DNA of 64,000 nucleotides. It comes from Niabella drilacis (GTDB lineage: Bacteria > Bacteroidota > Bacteroidia > Chitinophagales > Chitinophagaceae). Positions 44,891 to 52,818 of this stretch are shown piece after piece. Below the pieces are notes generated by a model. It did no database searches, was not told the DNA's origin, and saw only the letters and a list, made by a program, of their open reading frames with translations. How positions within the stretch are numbered: the stretch's first letter is position 1; every line of letters begins with the position of its first letter. Where the stretch lies: contig NZ_FMZO01000011.1 of NCBI RefSeq assembly GCF_900101395.1, positions 1-64,000 on the forward strand. The letters run 5' to 3'. Both the position numbers and the translations under genes were made by a program.

Positions 44891-45417
44891 TTACCGTTCC
44901 ATTGGCCGTTTCCGCCCGGAAACTTGTTCACCAGTTCATATCCCACATGCAGTGAGAAATCATTTTTATTTTTGTTCCGCTCTACCGTGTAATAAATATT
45001 CAATACTACCCAGCCGGTCATTTCGCGTCCGCTAAAGCCCCCGGGCCTCCAAAGGCAGGCCGATTCTTTCACTGCACGATTCAGCTCATTTTTAAACCGC
45101 TCACCCTGCGCTTTTGTGACCGTAAGATCGCTCATTCCCTTTCCGGGCGACAAAATAAACCGGACCTGCGCGGTATCGGTGAACGCATTACCGGGTGTTG
45201 CCGGTGCCAGCTGTGCAAAAGGGATCCGGACGGCCAGGTAATTGCCAAAACCGGATTGTCCCCGGAACTGCGGAGATATTTCCATTTTGTCAAATACGTT
45301 TCCCGGAACGTTCTGCGATTTTTCCGAATAGCATGTTGAAGAGCCGGCGGGCTGTCCAAGGGCGGGTCCCGTTAAAACAAGGACTGCACAAAAGAATATA
45401 GGCCATTTGCTCTTCAT
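44887..45417 (-). CDS. Secreted protein with TonB_C-like domain, in the suf operon
   Basis: A 176-residue exported protein with signal peptide 'WPIFFCAVLVLTGPALGQ'. The C-terminal part (about 65-165), with 'AQVRFILSPGKGMSDLTVTK', 'ACLWRPGGFSGREMTGW' and 'VVLNIYYTVE', follows the TonB C-terminal domain pattern (V-F-V..G..SD..V; W-P-G...GR.V). There is no membrane anchor or proline linker as in a true TonB. The function is unknown. It lies 28 bases after sufS and its stop overlaps the sufE start by four bases, so it is made with the Suf proteins although it acts outside the cytoplasm. Domain assignment is by eye. Confidence 0.6.
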   Translation of the reverse strand: MKSKWPIFFCAVLVLTGPALGQPAGSSTCYSEKSQNVPGNVFDKMEISPQFRGQSGFGNYLAVRIPFAQLAPATPGNAFTDTAQVRFILSPGKGMSDLTVTKAQGERFKNELNRAVKESACLWRPGGFSGREMTGWVVLNIYYTVERNKNKNDFSLHVGYELVNKFPGGNGQWNGK

Positions 45418-45445
45418 GATACTTTATACGGTTACCGGCCCCTTT

Positions 45446-46723
45446 TTATTTCAATACCTTAATTGCCTTTTTCAACCCTTCCGCCAGTTTATCCACTTCT
45501 TCCAGGGTGTTATAAACCGCAAAGGATGCGCGAATCGTGCCCGGTATGCAAAAACGGTTCATCAGCGGCTCGGCACAATGATGGCCGGTGCGTACCGCTA
45601 TCCCCTTATTATCCAGCAAAATTCCAATGTCCTGCGGATGCACGCCATCAATAACAAATGAAAGCACACTGGCTTTGTGCGCAGCTTCTCCAATGATCTT
45701 TATCCCTTCGATCTCTCTTACTTTCTCTGTGGCATAGGAGAGGAGCGCATCTTCGTGTTTGCGGATGTTTTCCTTACCCAGCTCATTGATATATTCAATG
45801 GCCGGCCTGAATGCTACAAAGTCTGCTATATTGGGGGTGCCTGCTTCAAATTTATAGGGCAGTTCATTGTAGGTGGTCTTTTCGAACGTTACCTCTTTGA
45901 TCATTTCACCGCCGCCGTTGAATACGGGCATTGCTTCAAGAATCTGTTTTTTACCATATAAAGCGCCCGCACCGGTGGGGCCCAACATCTTGTGGGCAGA
46001 TAATGCAAAAAAATCACAATCCAGCGCCTGCACATCAATATCCAGGTGCATGGAGGATTGGGCACCGTCTACCAGCACCAGGGCGCCTTTCCCGTGCGCG
46101 GCATCGATGATCGTCTTAACCGGGTTAATCGTACCCAGCGCATTGGATACGTGTACAACTGCAACCAGCTTTGTTTTTTCAGAAAGCAAGGTATAAAAGG
46201 CTTCCATATCCAGCTCGCCTTTATCTGTAACGGGGATCACTGTGAGCCGGGCTTTCTTTTCTTCACACACTATTTGCCAGGGCACAATATTGGAATGGTG
46301 CTCCATCCCGGATATGATCACCTCATCGCCCTCCTGCAGCTGCTGCCTTCCCCAGGTATACGCTACCAGGTTGATTCCTTCTGTGGTCCCTTTTGTATAA
46401 ATAATTTCTTCCCGGTATGCGGCATTGATAAAGCCACGGATGGCATCACGTGTAGCTTCAAATGCTGCCGTGGCCTCTTCGGCCAGTGTATGAATGCCGC
46501 GGTGTACATTTGCGTTCAGGTGTGTATAATAATGCACCAGCGCGTCGATAACAGCTGCCGGTTTCTGGGAAGTGGCTGCGTTATCAAAATAAACCAGCGG
46601 ATGTCCTTTTACCAGCCGGTTGAGGATCGGGAAATCATTCCTGATCTTTTCAATATCCAATACTTTGTTTTTTTCGCCTGCTGTCATCGTTTCATTACTC
46701 ATCACCTGTATTTTTAATGTCAT
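45446..46723 (-). CDS. sufS: Cysteine desulfurase SufS
   Basis: A 425-residue PLP enzyme that removes sulfur from cysteine for Fe-S clusters. The order and motifs are of group II desulfurases: 'YFDNAATSQKP', 'HRGIHTLAEEAT', 'GTTEGINLVA', the PLP Lys in 'LSAHKMLGPTG' (about 245) and the active-site Cys in 'VRTGHHCAEP' (about 383). An ATG seven codons downstream (46702) is an equally possible start. It lies between sufD (43 bases upstream) and the TonB_C-like gene. Confidence 0.93.
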   Translation of the reverse strand: MTLKIQVMSNETMTAGEKNKVLDIEKIRNDFPILNRLVKGHPLVYFDNAATSQKPAAVIDALVHYYTHLNANVHRGIHTLAEEATAAFEATRDAIRGFINAAYREEIIYTKGTTEGINLVAYTWGRQQLQEGDEVIISGMEHHSNIVPWQIVCEEKKARLTVIPVTDKGELDMEAFYTLLSEKTKLVAVVHVSNALGTINPVKTIIDAAHGKGALVLVDGAQSSMHLDIDVQALDCDFFALSAHKMLGPTGAGALYGKKQILEAMPVFNGGGEMIKEVTFEKTTYNELPYKFEAGTPNIADFVAFRPAIEYINELGKENIRKHEDALLSYATEKVREIEGIKIIGEAAHKASVLSFVIDGVHPQDIGILLDNKGIAVRTGHHCAEPLMNRFCIPGTIRASFAVYNTLEEVDKLAEGLKKAIKVLK

Positions 46724-46766
46724 TGGATCTTATAACGCCCTGTTCAGGGCTTCCTTTGCGCCTGTC

Positions 46767-48071
46767 TTAATCCAGTTGCAGATTGGAAGTTACCAGTGCG
46801 TTTACATACGCCCTTACATCTTCTGATCCGATTTTTTCCAGCACATCCAGCGCAAACCCGTGCAGGAGCAGTGCACGTGCCGTGGCATCGGTGATGCCGC
46901 GGGCTTTCAGGTAAAACAGTGCCTCCTCATCCAGACGGCCTACGGTACAGCCATGAGAACATTTTACATCATCTGCGAAGATCTCCAGCTGTGGTTTTGT
47001 ATTGACCGTTGCATTCCCGGAAAGCAGGATGTTTTTATTGGTCTGGTAGGCATTGGTTTTCTGTGCGATCTGGCGCACGAATATCTTACCGTTGAATACA
47101 CCTGTGGCCTGGCCGTTCATAATGCCTTTATACAGCTCATTGCTGAGGCAGTTGGGCTGGCGGTTGTCTACCACGGTATGATTATCTACATGGGTGTGCC
47201 CGTTCTGCAGGTACAACCCGGAAAGGTTGGCTTCGCAATAGGGGGCCGACATTACCATATTAAGATTATTACGTACCAGTCCGCCGCTTAAAGAAATGGT
47301 TACCACATTGGCAACGCTTTTGCCTACCTGGTGCACATGCGTGGTGCTCACAATGGTAGAATTGGGGGCATCGTTCTGGATCTTGCATAAGTTCAGCACG
47401 GCGTTCTCTTCCACTGCAATTTCAAAAACCTGGTTGGTGAAACTTTCGTCGGCACCAACGGTTACAAAGGTCTCCAGGATCTCTACCTGCGCGTTCTCTG
47501 CCACGTGTACCAGCGCCCTTGGCTGTGCAAAGATATTCCCGGAGCGGGCATCGGTCACATTATAAATGTAAACCGGATGGTTGACGGTTTTGCCTTTTTG
47601 TATATGAATAAAAACGCCCTCCTGTATAAAAGCCGTGTTCAGCGCGTTGATACCATCTTTATGGTAATCCGCACTGTGTCCCAGGTGTTTTTCCACCACC
47701 GGAGCGTATTGGTTGTGTGCGGCTGCCTCCAGTGATATCACTTCCAGCTCCTCCGAACGTAAAACCGAATGCTCGGCATGATAGTGCCCGTTTATAAAAA
47801 CAATGCTGTTGGCTGCTTCATGCCCCGGTAATAAAAAAGGCTGCAGTTCCGGAGCACGGAACTGTTGCTCTTTCAGGTCTGTTGTAAAATGATAATCTTT
47901 GTTAAAGAAATCATTGATCCTTGTATATTTCCACTCTTCGTGCTTTACCGTAGGAATACCCGTTTGCTCAAAGGCACTAAAAGCGTCATCCCGCAACGAT
48001 TTCAGGCGGGAATCCAGCTGTTGTCCCTGCAGTTGTTCAAAACGATCTTTAAAATATGTTATTGTATCCAT
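46767..48071 (-). CDS. sufD: Fe-S cluster assembly protein SufD
   Basis: A 434-residue scaffold subunit that forms the SufBC2D complex. The C-terminal beta-helix shows 'HTHVDNHTVVDNRQPNCLSNELYKGIMNGQATGVFNGKI' (in parts) and 'DDVKCSHGCTVGRLDEEALFYLKARGI' (in parts), the conserved SufB/SufD signature with Cys-His. The N-terminus 'GIPTVKHEEWKYT' is typical of SufD. It lies 138 bases after sufC. Confidence 0.93.
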   Translation of the reverse strand: MDTITYFKDRFEQLQGQQLDSRLKSLRDDAFSAFEQTGIPTVKHEEWKYTRINDFFNKDYHFTTDLKEQQFRAPELQPFLLPGHEAANSIVFINGHYHAEHSVLRSEELEVISLEAAAHNQYAPVVEKHLGHSADYHKDGINALNTAFIQEGVFIHIQKGKTVNHPVYIYNVTDARSGNIFAQPRALVHVAENAQVEILETFVTVGADESFTNQVFEIAVEENAVLNLCKIQNDAPNSTIVSTTHVHQVGKSVANVVTISLSGGLVRNNLNMVMSAPYCEANLSGLYLQNGHTHVDNHTVVDNRQPNCLSNELYKGIMNGQATGVFNGKIFVRQIAQKTNAYQTNKNILLSGNATVNTKPQLEIFADDVKCSHGCTVGRLDEEALFYLKARGITDATARALLLHGFALDVLEKIGSEDVRAYVNALVTSNLQLD

Positions 48072-48209
48072 TGTTTAATTTGAAAATTTAGGAATTTGAA
48101 CAGTTGAAAATGAATGGTACCACACCGGGTTTAACCATCAATAACCGGGAACGCCTCCCGGTACTGTATCCATTTTCAATGCTTCAAAGTTCCCCATGAG
48201 CACATTATG
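48072..48209. repeat. sufC-sufD spacer with A/T-rich array
   Basis: Contains 'tttgaaaatttaggaatttgaacagttgaaaatg' (in two pieces, about 48078-48110), where ttgaa recurs every 7-8 bases. Similar stretches occur near 2822 and 34345. No gene or terminator is seen. Confidence 0.5.
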
Positions 48210-48959
48210 CTACGCCAGTTCGCTTTTTATAAAATCATACCCTCTTTCTTCCAGCTCGTAAGCCAGTTCCTTGGTACCGGATTTTACGATACGTCCGTTA
48301 TACAGTACATGCACAAAATCGGGGATGATATAATCCAGCAGGCGCTGGTAGTGGGTGATTACCAGGATACCATTTTCCGGGGTACGTAATTTATTAACGC
48401 CATTGGCCACAATGCGGATCGCATCAATGTCCAGACCCGAATCTGTTTCATCAAGGATGGCCAGTTTGGGTTCCAGCATGGCCATCTGGAAGATCTCGTT
48501 CCGCTTTTTTTCACCACCGGAGAAACCTTCATTCAGCGAGCGGCTCAGCATCGACTGGTCAATCTCTACCAGGGCCATTTTCTCTTTCATTTTCTTTAAA
48601 AAGGAAACGGCATCCAGCTCTTCCTGTCCCCGGTATTTACGGATCTCGTTCACCGCTGTTTTCATAAAGTTGGTCGTGCTCAGTCCGGGTATCTCAACCG
48701 GGTACTGGAAGCTCAGGAAAATGCCCTCTCCGGCCCGTTCTTCAGGCGCCAGTTCCAGCAGGTCCTTTCCTTCAAAGGTTACAGAACCACCGGTTACCTC
48801 ATAATCCTGTTTACCCGCCAGTACAGACGCCAGGGTACTTTTTCCCGAACCATTGGGTCCCATAATCGCATGTACTTCGCCGGGCTTAATGTCCAGGTTG
48901 ATACCTTTTAATATTTCTCTGTCTTCAATGCCTGCGCGGAGGTCTTTGATTTCTAACAT
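48210..48959 (-). CDS. sufC: Fe-S cluster assembly ATPase SufC
   Basis: A 249-residue ABC-type ATPase of the SufBC2D scaffold. Walker A is 'GPNGSGKST' (about 35-43), the signature is '[17 protein letters not shown]' and Walker B '[16 protein letters not shown]'. '[12 protein letters not shown]' supplies the switch His. Its upstream region is interrupted by the four-helix-bundle gene instead of lying directly after sufB. Confidence 0.95.
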   Translation of the reverse strand: MLEIKDLRAGIEDREILKGINLDIKPGEVHAIMGPNGSGKSTLASVLAGKQDYEVTGGSVTFEGKDLLELAPEERAGEGIFLSFQYPVEIPGLSTTNFMKTAVNEIRKYRGQEELDAVSFLKKMKEKMALVEIDQSMLSRSLNEGFSGGEKKRNEIFQMAMLEPKLAILDETDSGLDIDAIRIVANGVNKLRTPENGILVITHYQRLLDYIIPDFVHVLYNGRIVKSGTKELAYELEERGYDFIKSELA

Positions 48960-49003
48960 TTTTTATATCTGATTTTCGTTTTTACTTAAAATTCACCCCT
49001 GAA

Positions 49004-49062
49004 AGTTTAAGTTTCAGGTTTCAGGTCCGAAGTTCCAGGTTGGTTCCTGGACCTGAATTTGT
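49004..49062. repeat. Heptad array at the 3' end of the four-helix-bundle gene
   Basis: gtttaa, gtttcag, gtttcag, gtccgaa, gttccag and gttggtt follow at a 7-base period. The array encodes the last residues (about GTSDLKPET) and the stop codon of the four-helix-bundle gene. Confidence 0.7.
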
Positions 49063-49465
49063 TTCCCAGAAAACTGCTCCTATTCAAATAGCTAATAAAG
49101 TTTTTGATCTTACCACTTAATTGTTCCAATTCGCTTTTGAGATGTGAGAATCGCACTTCATCAATATAACCACAATCAAAAATTCGATATAACTGAGACC
49201 TCGTTTCCCCGGCAGAACCTTTAGCTATCGATAAGAACTGCCTGAATTCCCCATTTCCGTTTCGTTCAAAACCTTCAGCTATGTTGTCCATTACAGAACC
49301 AATTGCTGCACGGATCTGATCCTTTAAACGATAGTCATTTTTAAGATCTGTTTCAACCGAAATTTTATGAATTTCATTTGAAAGTCTTCTGGCTTCCTTC
49401 CAGATCTCGGGATCTTCAAAGCGTTTTACAGTAGGTATGTTTTTAGTTTTAGGTTTAATGTTCAA
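49007..49465 (-). CDS. Four-helix-bundle protein (23S rRNA intervening-sequence type)
   Basis: A protein of about 152 residues of the S23/IVS four-helix-bundle family. 'FEDPEIWKEARRLSNEIHKIS', 'LKDQIRAAIGSVMDNIAEGFERNGNGEFRQFLSIAKGSAGETRSQLYRI' (in parts) and 'LSGKIKNFISYL' are diagnostic. The molecular role is unknown; members occur inside rRNA intervening sequences and elsewhere in genomes. No ATG starts the domain: the frame opens at GTG 49531, and TTG 49465 is a shorter choice. Heptad arrays cover both the start region (about 49438-49470) and the C-terminal codons. It interrupts the sufB-sufC pair, suggesting insertion. Confidence 0.75.
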   Translation of the reverse strand: MNIKPKTKNIPTVKRFEDPEIWKEARRLSNEIHKISVETDLKNDYRLKDQIRAAIGSVMDNIAEGFERNGNGEFRQFLSIAKGSAGETRSQLYRIFDCGYIDEVRFSHLKSELEQLSGKIKNFISYLNRSSFLGNKFRSRNQPGTSDLKPET

Positions 49466-49576
49466 TAGCCACCTTATTAATTTGCTTCGGCAAGCTGCCG
49501 GGTAATGTACTGCAAAACAAGTGAGTGACACAACGAAGCTGATAGTAATTCAACTGCTGACCCAATAATGCAGCTC

Positions 49577-49612
49577 GTAACCTTGAACCTTAAACGTTGA
49601 ACTTTAAACTAC
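49577..49612. repeat. Heptad array at the 3' end of sufB
   Basis: aaccttg, aacctta, aacgttg, aacttta and aac follow at a 7-base period and abut the sufB stop codon (49609-49611). Together with 49438-49470 and 49004-49062 it brackets the four-helix-bundle gene. Confidence 0.7.
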
Positions 49613-51090
49613 CCAACCGATCCTTCCAAACTGATCGCCAACAGCTTTTGTGCCTCTACTGCAAATTCCATGGGCAGCTGGTTCATTACTTCTTTTGCAA
49701 AACCATTGATGATAAGGGCTACCGCTTTTTCGGTATCGATACCGCGTTGGTTGCAATAGAAGATCTGGTCTTCGCCGATCTTTGAAGTAGTGGCTTCATG
49801 TTCTACCACGCCTGTATTATTCTTTACCTCGATATAGGGGAAGGTATGTGCCCCGCATTTATCGCCTAATAATAATGAATCACATTGGGAGAAGTTCCGT
49901 GCATTGGCGGCATTTTTACCTACACGCACCAGCCCGCGGTAGCTGTTCTGGCTCTGGCCGGCAGAGATCCCTTTGGATACGATGCGGCTGCGGGTATTTT
50001 TACCGATGTGCAGCATCTTGGTGCCCGTATCGGCCTGCTGAAAATTATTGGTTACTGCCACGGAGTAGAACTCGCCGGTGGAATGGTCGCCCTGCAGGAT
50101 CACACTGGGGTATTTCCAGGTAATGGAAGAACCGGTTTCTACCTGCGTCCAGGAGATCTTGGAATGTACGCCCTTGCAGATCCCTCTTTTGGTAACGAAA
50201 TTATAGATACCGCCTTTTCCTTCCTTATCGCCGGGGTACCAGTTTTGAACGGTAGAGTATTTTACTTCTGCATGATCCATGGCCACGATCTCAACGATAG
50301 CCGCATGCAGCTGGTTCTCATCCCGCATAGGAGCGGTGCAGCCTTCAAGATAGCTTACATATGAACCTTCTTCGGCAACGATGAGCGTGCGTTCGAACTG
50401 GCCGGTATTTTCCGCATTGATCCGGAAATAGGTCGAGAGCTCCATCGGACAGCGCACGCCTTTGGGAATGTAGCAGAAAGAACCATCGCTGAATACGGCG
50501 GAATTCAATGCTGCGTAAAAATTATCGGTAACGGGAACCACGGAAGCCAGGTACTGCCGTACCAGTTCCGGGTGTTCCTGGATGGCTTCGCTGATGGAAC
50601 AGAAAATAATTCCCAGTTCCGCCAGTTGCTCCTTAAATGAAGTACCGATGGAAACACTATCGATAACCGCGTCTACGGCAACGCCGCTGAGCCTTTTCTG
50701 CTCATCCAGCGAAATACCCAGCTTTTCAAAAGTTTTGATCAGTTCCGGATCTACCTCGTCCAGGCTTTTGGGTTTTACCTTCTGTTTGGGCGCTGCATAA
50801 TAAATAATATCCTGGAAATCGATAGTAGGGTAGGTAAGGTTGGCCCAATGCGGTGGCTGCATCTTTTGCCATTGTGCAAAGGCTTTTAAACGCCATTCCA
50901 GCATCCACTCCGGTTCATTTTTCTTGGCCGAGATAAACCGAATGGTATTCTCATCAAGCCCTTTGGGCGCTGACTCCATTTCGATATCTGTAACAAAACC
51001 ATACTTATATTCGCTATTTACATGATTTTCAATAACATCTGATTCTTCGGCTACGTTACTCTGCAATAATTGATCTGTTTCCATACTCAT
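49609..51090 (-). CDS. sufB: Fe-S cluster assembly protein SufB
   Basis: A 493-residue scaffold subunit on which Fe-S clusters are built. Motifs include '[38 protein letters not shown]' (in parts), '[52 protein letters not shown]' (in parts), '[22 protein letters not shown]' (in parts) and '[13 protein letters not shown]'. It is the first gene of the operon. A second ATG two codons in is possible. A -7 box lies only a few bases upstream, so the mRNA may be nearly leaderless. The downstream sufC is displaced by the four-helix-bundle gene. Confidence 0.95.
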   Translation of the reverse strand: MSMETDQLLQSNVAEESDVIENHVNSEYKYGFVTDIEMESAPKGLDENTIRFISAKKNEPEWMLEWRLKAFAQWQKMQPPHWANLTYPTIDFQDIIYYAAPKQKVKPKSLDEVDPELIKTFEKLGISLDEQKRLSGVAVDAVIDSVSIGTSFKEQLAELGIIFCSISEAIQEHPELVRQYLASVVPVTDNFYAALNSAVFSDGSFCYIPKGVRCPMELSTYFRINAENTGQFERTLIVAEEGSYVSYLEGCTAPMRDENQLHAAIVEIVAMDHAEVKYSTVQNWYPGDKEGKGGIYNFVTKRGICKGVHSKISWTQVETGSSITWKYPSVILQGDHSTGEFYSVAVTNNFQQADTGTKMLHIGKNTRSRIVSKGISAGQSQNSYRGLVRVGKNAANARNFSQCDSLLLGDKCGAHTFPYIEVKNNTGVVEHEATTSKIGEDQIFYCNQRGIDTEKAVALIINGFAKEVMNQLPMEFAVEAQKLLAISLEGSVG

Positions 51091-51094
51091 TTTG

Positions 51095-51120
51095 CAAAAG
51101 TACGTTTTTATTTGTACAAA
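51095..51120 (-). promoter_or_regulatory. Candidate sufB promoter with overlapping palindrome
   Basis: On the minus strand TACTTTTG (51095-51102) matches TAnnTTTG. The 10-bp perfect palindrome TTTGTACAAA (51111-51120) sits just upstream, about where the -33 region lies. Transcription would begin close to the ATG at 51090. The palindrome is a candidate site for the Rrf2 regulator or another factor; no second copy was found upstream of the Rrf2 gene. Confidence 0.4.
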
Positions 51121-51268
51121 AAAGTATAAATGGAATAAAAATGGAAAATGAAATCAGGAATACAGGGAGCCCGCAAAGGTAGCGATAATGGCCATAACCC
51201 GGGTATTGGTTGCGAGGGGTTTTCCGGATCAAATATGAAAAACGGCGGCTTCTGGGGTATCCTTTAAA

Positions 51269-51303
51269 TAAAAAAGGACCGCACTCATTGTGGATGCGGT
51301 CCG
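51269..51303 (-). terminator. Terminator of the small outer-membrane protein gene
   Basis: GGACCGCA (51276-51283) pairs with TGCGGTCC (51295-51302). On the minus strand a seven-base run of T, interrupted only at its end, follows. It lies about 20 bases after the stop at 51324. Confidence 0.8.
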
Positions 51304-51323
51304 TAAGGGAATAAGGGTGTGAT

Positions 51324-51827
51324 TTAAAATGTATACCGTGCAGAGATCCCTGCATTGGGGTAAAAGCTGTTGTAGTAGGTGTACGCTTCAACAACATGGA
51401 AGGTCGGACGCACATCGGCAGAAACAGCAAGCGGTATATTTTTGAATTTATAATCCGCCCCGGCAGTCGGGTACAATCCAAGGTTGAATCCTTTGCGGTC
51501 ATCGTAATTGGAAAACGAATTGGACGCAACCACACCGCCGCCGATGAACCATTTCAGACCTTCAACAGGTTTAATGTCGAAATGGTGCTGGTAAGTAGCC
51601 GCGGCTGATGCATTGAACCACTTGTACCCGGCAACACCATAGGGACGGAATCCCAGGTTTATTTCCATTGCAGAAGCATCATTAAAAAAGGTCTTGTAAG
51701 CAGCGGAGGCTACGTCATAGTAACCGCTGCCCAATCGTAAACCGATCGATTGTTTGTAATCACTTTGCGCAAACAGTGCAGTTGCAGTTAAAAAGAGTGC
51801 AACACATAAGGTCATTTTCAATTTCAT
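51324..51827 (-). CDS. Small outer-membrane beta-barrel protein, unknown
   Basis: 167 residues. The signal peptide 'KMTLCVALFLTATALFAQ' is followed by amphipathic strands: 'SIGLRLGSGYYDVASAAYKTFF', 'MEINLGFRPYGVAGY', 'LKWFIGGGVVASNSFSNY' and 'ISARYTF' ending in Phe, as in small outer-membrane barrels. The function is unknown. It is a single-gene unit with promoter and terminator, and an upstream palindrome that may bind a regulator. Confidence 0.75.
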   Translation of the reverse strand: MKLKMTLCVALFLTATALFAQSDYKQSIGLRLGSGYYDVASAAYKTFFNDASAMEINLGFRPYGVAGYKWFNASAAATYQHHFDIKPVEGLKWFIGGGVVASNSFSNYDDRKGFNLGLYPTAGADYKFKNIPLAVSADVRPTFHVVEAYTYYNSFYPNAGISARYTF

Positions 51828-51844
51828 AATGATAAAAATTTTTG

Positions 51845-51852
51845 CAAAAGTA
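51845..51852 (-). promoter_or_regulatory. Candidate -7 element of the small OMP gene
   Basis: TACTTTTG on the minus strand matches TAnnTTTG, 18 bases upstream of the ATG. The -33 position is a T-run rather than TTTG. Confidence 0.45.
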
Positions 51853-51874
51853 AGGGACCTGCCCCCTTAAAAAA

Positions 51875-51890
51875 TACCTGTTTTCAGGTA
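51875..51890. promoter_or_regulatory. 16-bp palindrome, candidate operator
   Basis: TACCTG-TTTT-CAGGTA, a perfect 6-bp inverted repeat with a 4-base spacer, lies about 23 bases upstream of the leftward -7 box, in or just beyond the -33 region. The position suits an activator or repressor site. As an RNA hairpin it would end no known gene. Confidence 0.4.
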
Positions 51891-52143
51891 GTTTTTAAAA
51901 TAGTTGTTTTTTGTATGCCGGCGGGGCATCGGACCCGGTACGGAATGCCCGCCGCGGATTCTCCCGGCAGACAGGCAGATTACAGGCCGGACCGGGAGCA
52001 ATACCCCCGTAGGCCTTTGGTTGTCCCCTGCTCATGACACAGACCTCCATGCCGGTTTGTAAAAAAAGGTTTTCGCTTTGTAAAGGGTCCTGCCTGTATT
52101 GAAAAAACGGGAAGACTCCGGATGCAGCGAATGTTCCCTGGAA

Positions 52144-52174
52144 TTGGAAAAGAATACGGATTCAGTTATATTTG
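52144..52174 (+). promoter_or_regulatory. Promoter of the nfeD-flotillin operon
   Basis: TTG (52144-52146), 20 bases, then TATATTTG (52167-52174), an exact match to TAnnTTTG with correct spacing. The leader would be about 55 bases. Confidence 0.65.
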
Positions 52175-52236
52175 TGACAGTTAGTTTACTGCTGGAGATC
52201 GACATTTAAAAACGCTGTATCTAATCTATTTAAAAT

Positions 52237-52803
52237 ATGAATGCATTTTTTGAGGGCATGCCCTCATTACTTCAGGGATTTTGGTGGGTAGCCATTATTA
52301 CCAGTATTGTTTTTTTGATACAGACCGTGCTGACCTTTGCCGGCGGGCATGGTGCCGATGGGATCAATGCGGACTTTGACGGGGACCTTACAGGGGCGGA
52401 TGCCCCCTTCCAGATGTTCTCCCTGCGCAACCTGATCAACTTCCTGATGGGGTTTGGATGGACTGGTGTGGCGTTCTTTCACTCTATGGAAAACAAAGCC
52501 CTCCTGATAGCCCTTGCGGTTGTGATCGGTATCTTTTTCGTATTGCTTTTTTTCTTTGTGATCCGGCAGCTCATGAAGCTGACCGAAGACAATACCTTCA
52601 ATGCGGAGAAACTGATCGGAAAATCCGGCGAAGTTTATCTGACCATCCCGGAAAAGAGAAGCGGCCTGGGAAAGATCCAGATCAGCTATAATAACACCAG
52701 CCACGAGCTAACCGCTGTTACAGAAGGGGAACGCCTGTTTTCCGGAACCCTCGTTAAAGTACTGGGTATTGAAGACCGTATATTAATTGTAACTAAAATC
52801 TGA
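52237..52803 (+). CDS. NfeD-like membrane protein (flotillin partner)
   Basis: 188 residues. Three membrane helices (about 15-35, 65-80, 88-110) precede a C-terminal OB-fold-like domain (about 120-188, 'AEKLIGKSGEVYLTIPEKRSGLGKIQI' in parts, 'LFSGTLVKVLGIEDRILIVTKI'). This is the layout of short NfeD/YuaF proteins, which pair with flotillins in membrane microdomains. The flotillin gene follows after 15 bases, supporting the call. Confidence 0.82.
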   Translation: MNAFFEGMPSLLQGFWWVAIITSIVFLIQTVLTFAGGHGADGINADFDGDLTGADAPFQMFSLRNLINFLMGFGWTGVAFFHSMENKALLIALAVVIGIFFVLLFFFVIRQLMKLTEDNTFNAEKLIGKSGEVYLTIPEKRSGLGKIQISYNNTSHELTAVTEGERLFSGTLVKVLGIEDRILIVTKI

Positions 52804-52818
52804 TAAAACAAACCACTC

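Larger units (their letters stand above)
51828..52236. other. Divergent control region, OMP gene and nfeD-flotillin
   Basis: 409 bases without a gene. It holds a leftward -7 box (51845-51852), a 16-bp palindrome (51875-51890) and a good rightward promoter (52144-52174). The middle, GC-rich part (about 51915-52060) has no feature I can name. Confidence 0.6.

Noticed and set aside
49466-49531. GTG-started extension of the four-helix-bundle protein
   Set aside because: The extra residues resemble no family member and lie in spacer DNA; it cannot be fully excluded, since the shorter start is TTG.
51056-51535. Leftward 159-codon open frame overlapping sufB and the small OMP gene
   Set aside because: It overlaps both genes in another frame and spans a terminator and the sufB promoter.
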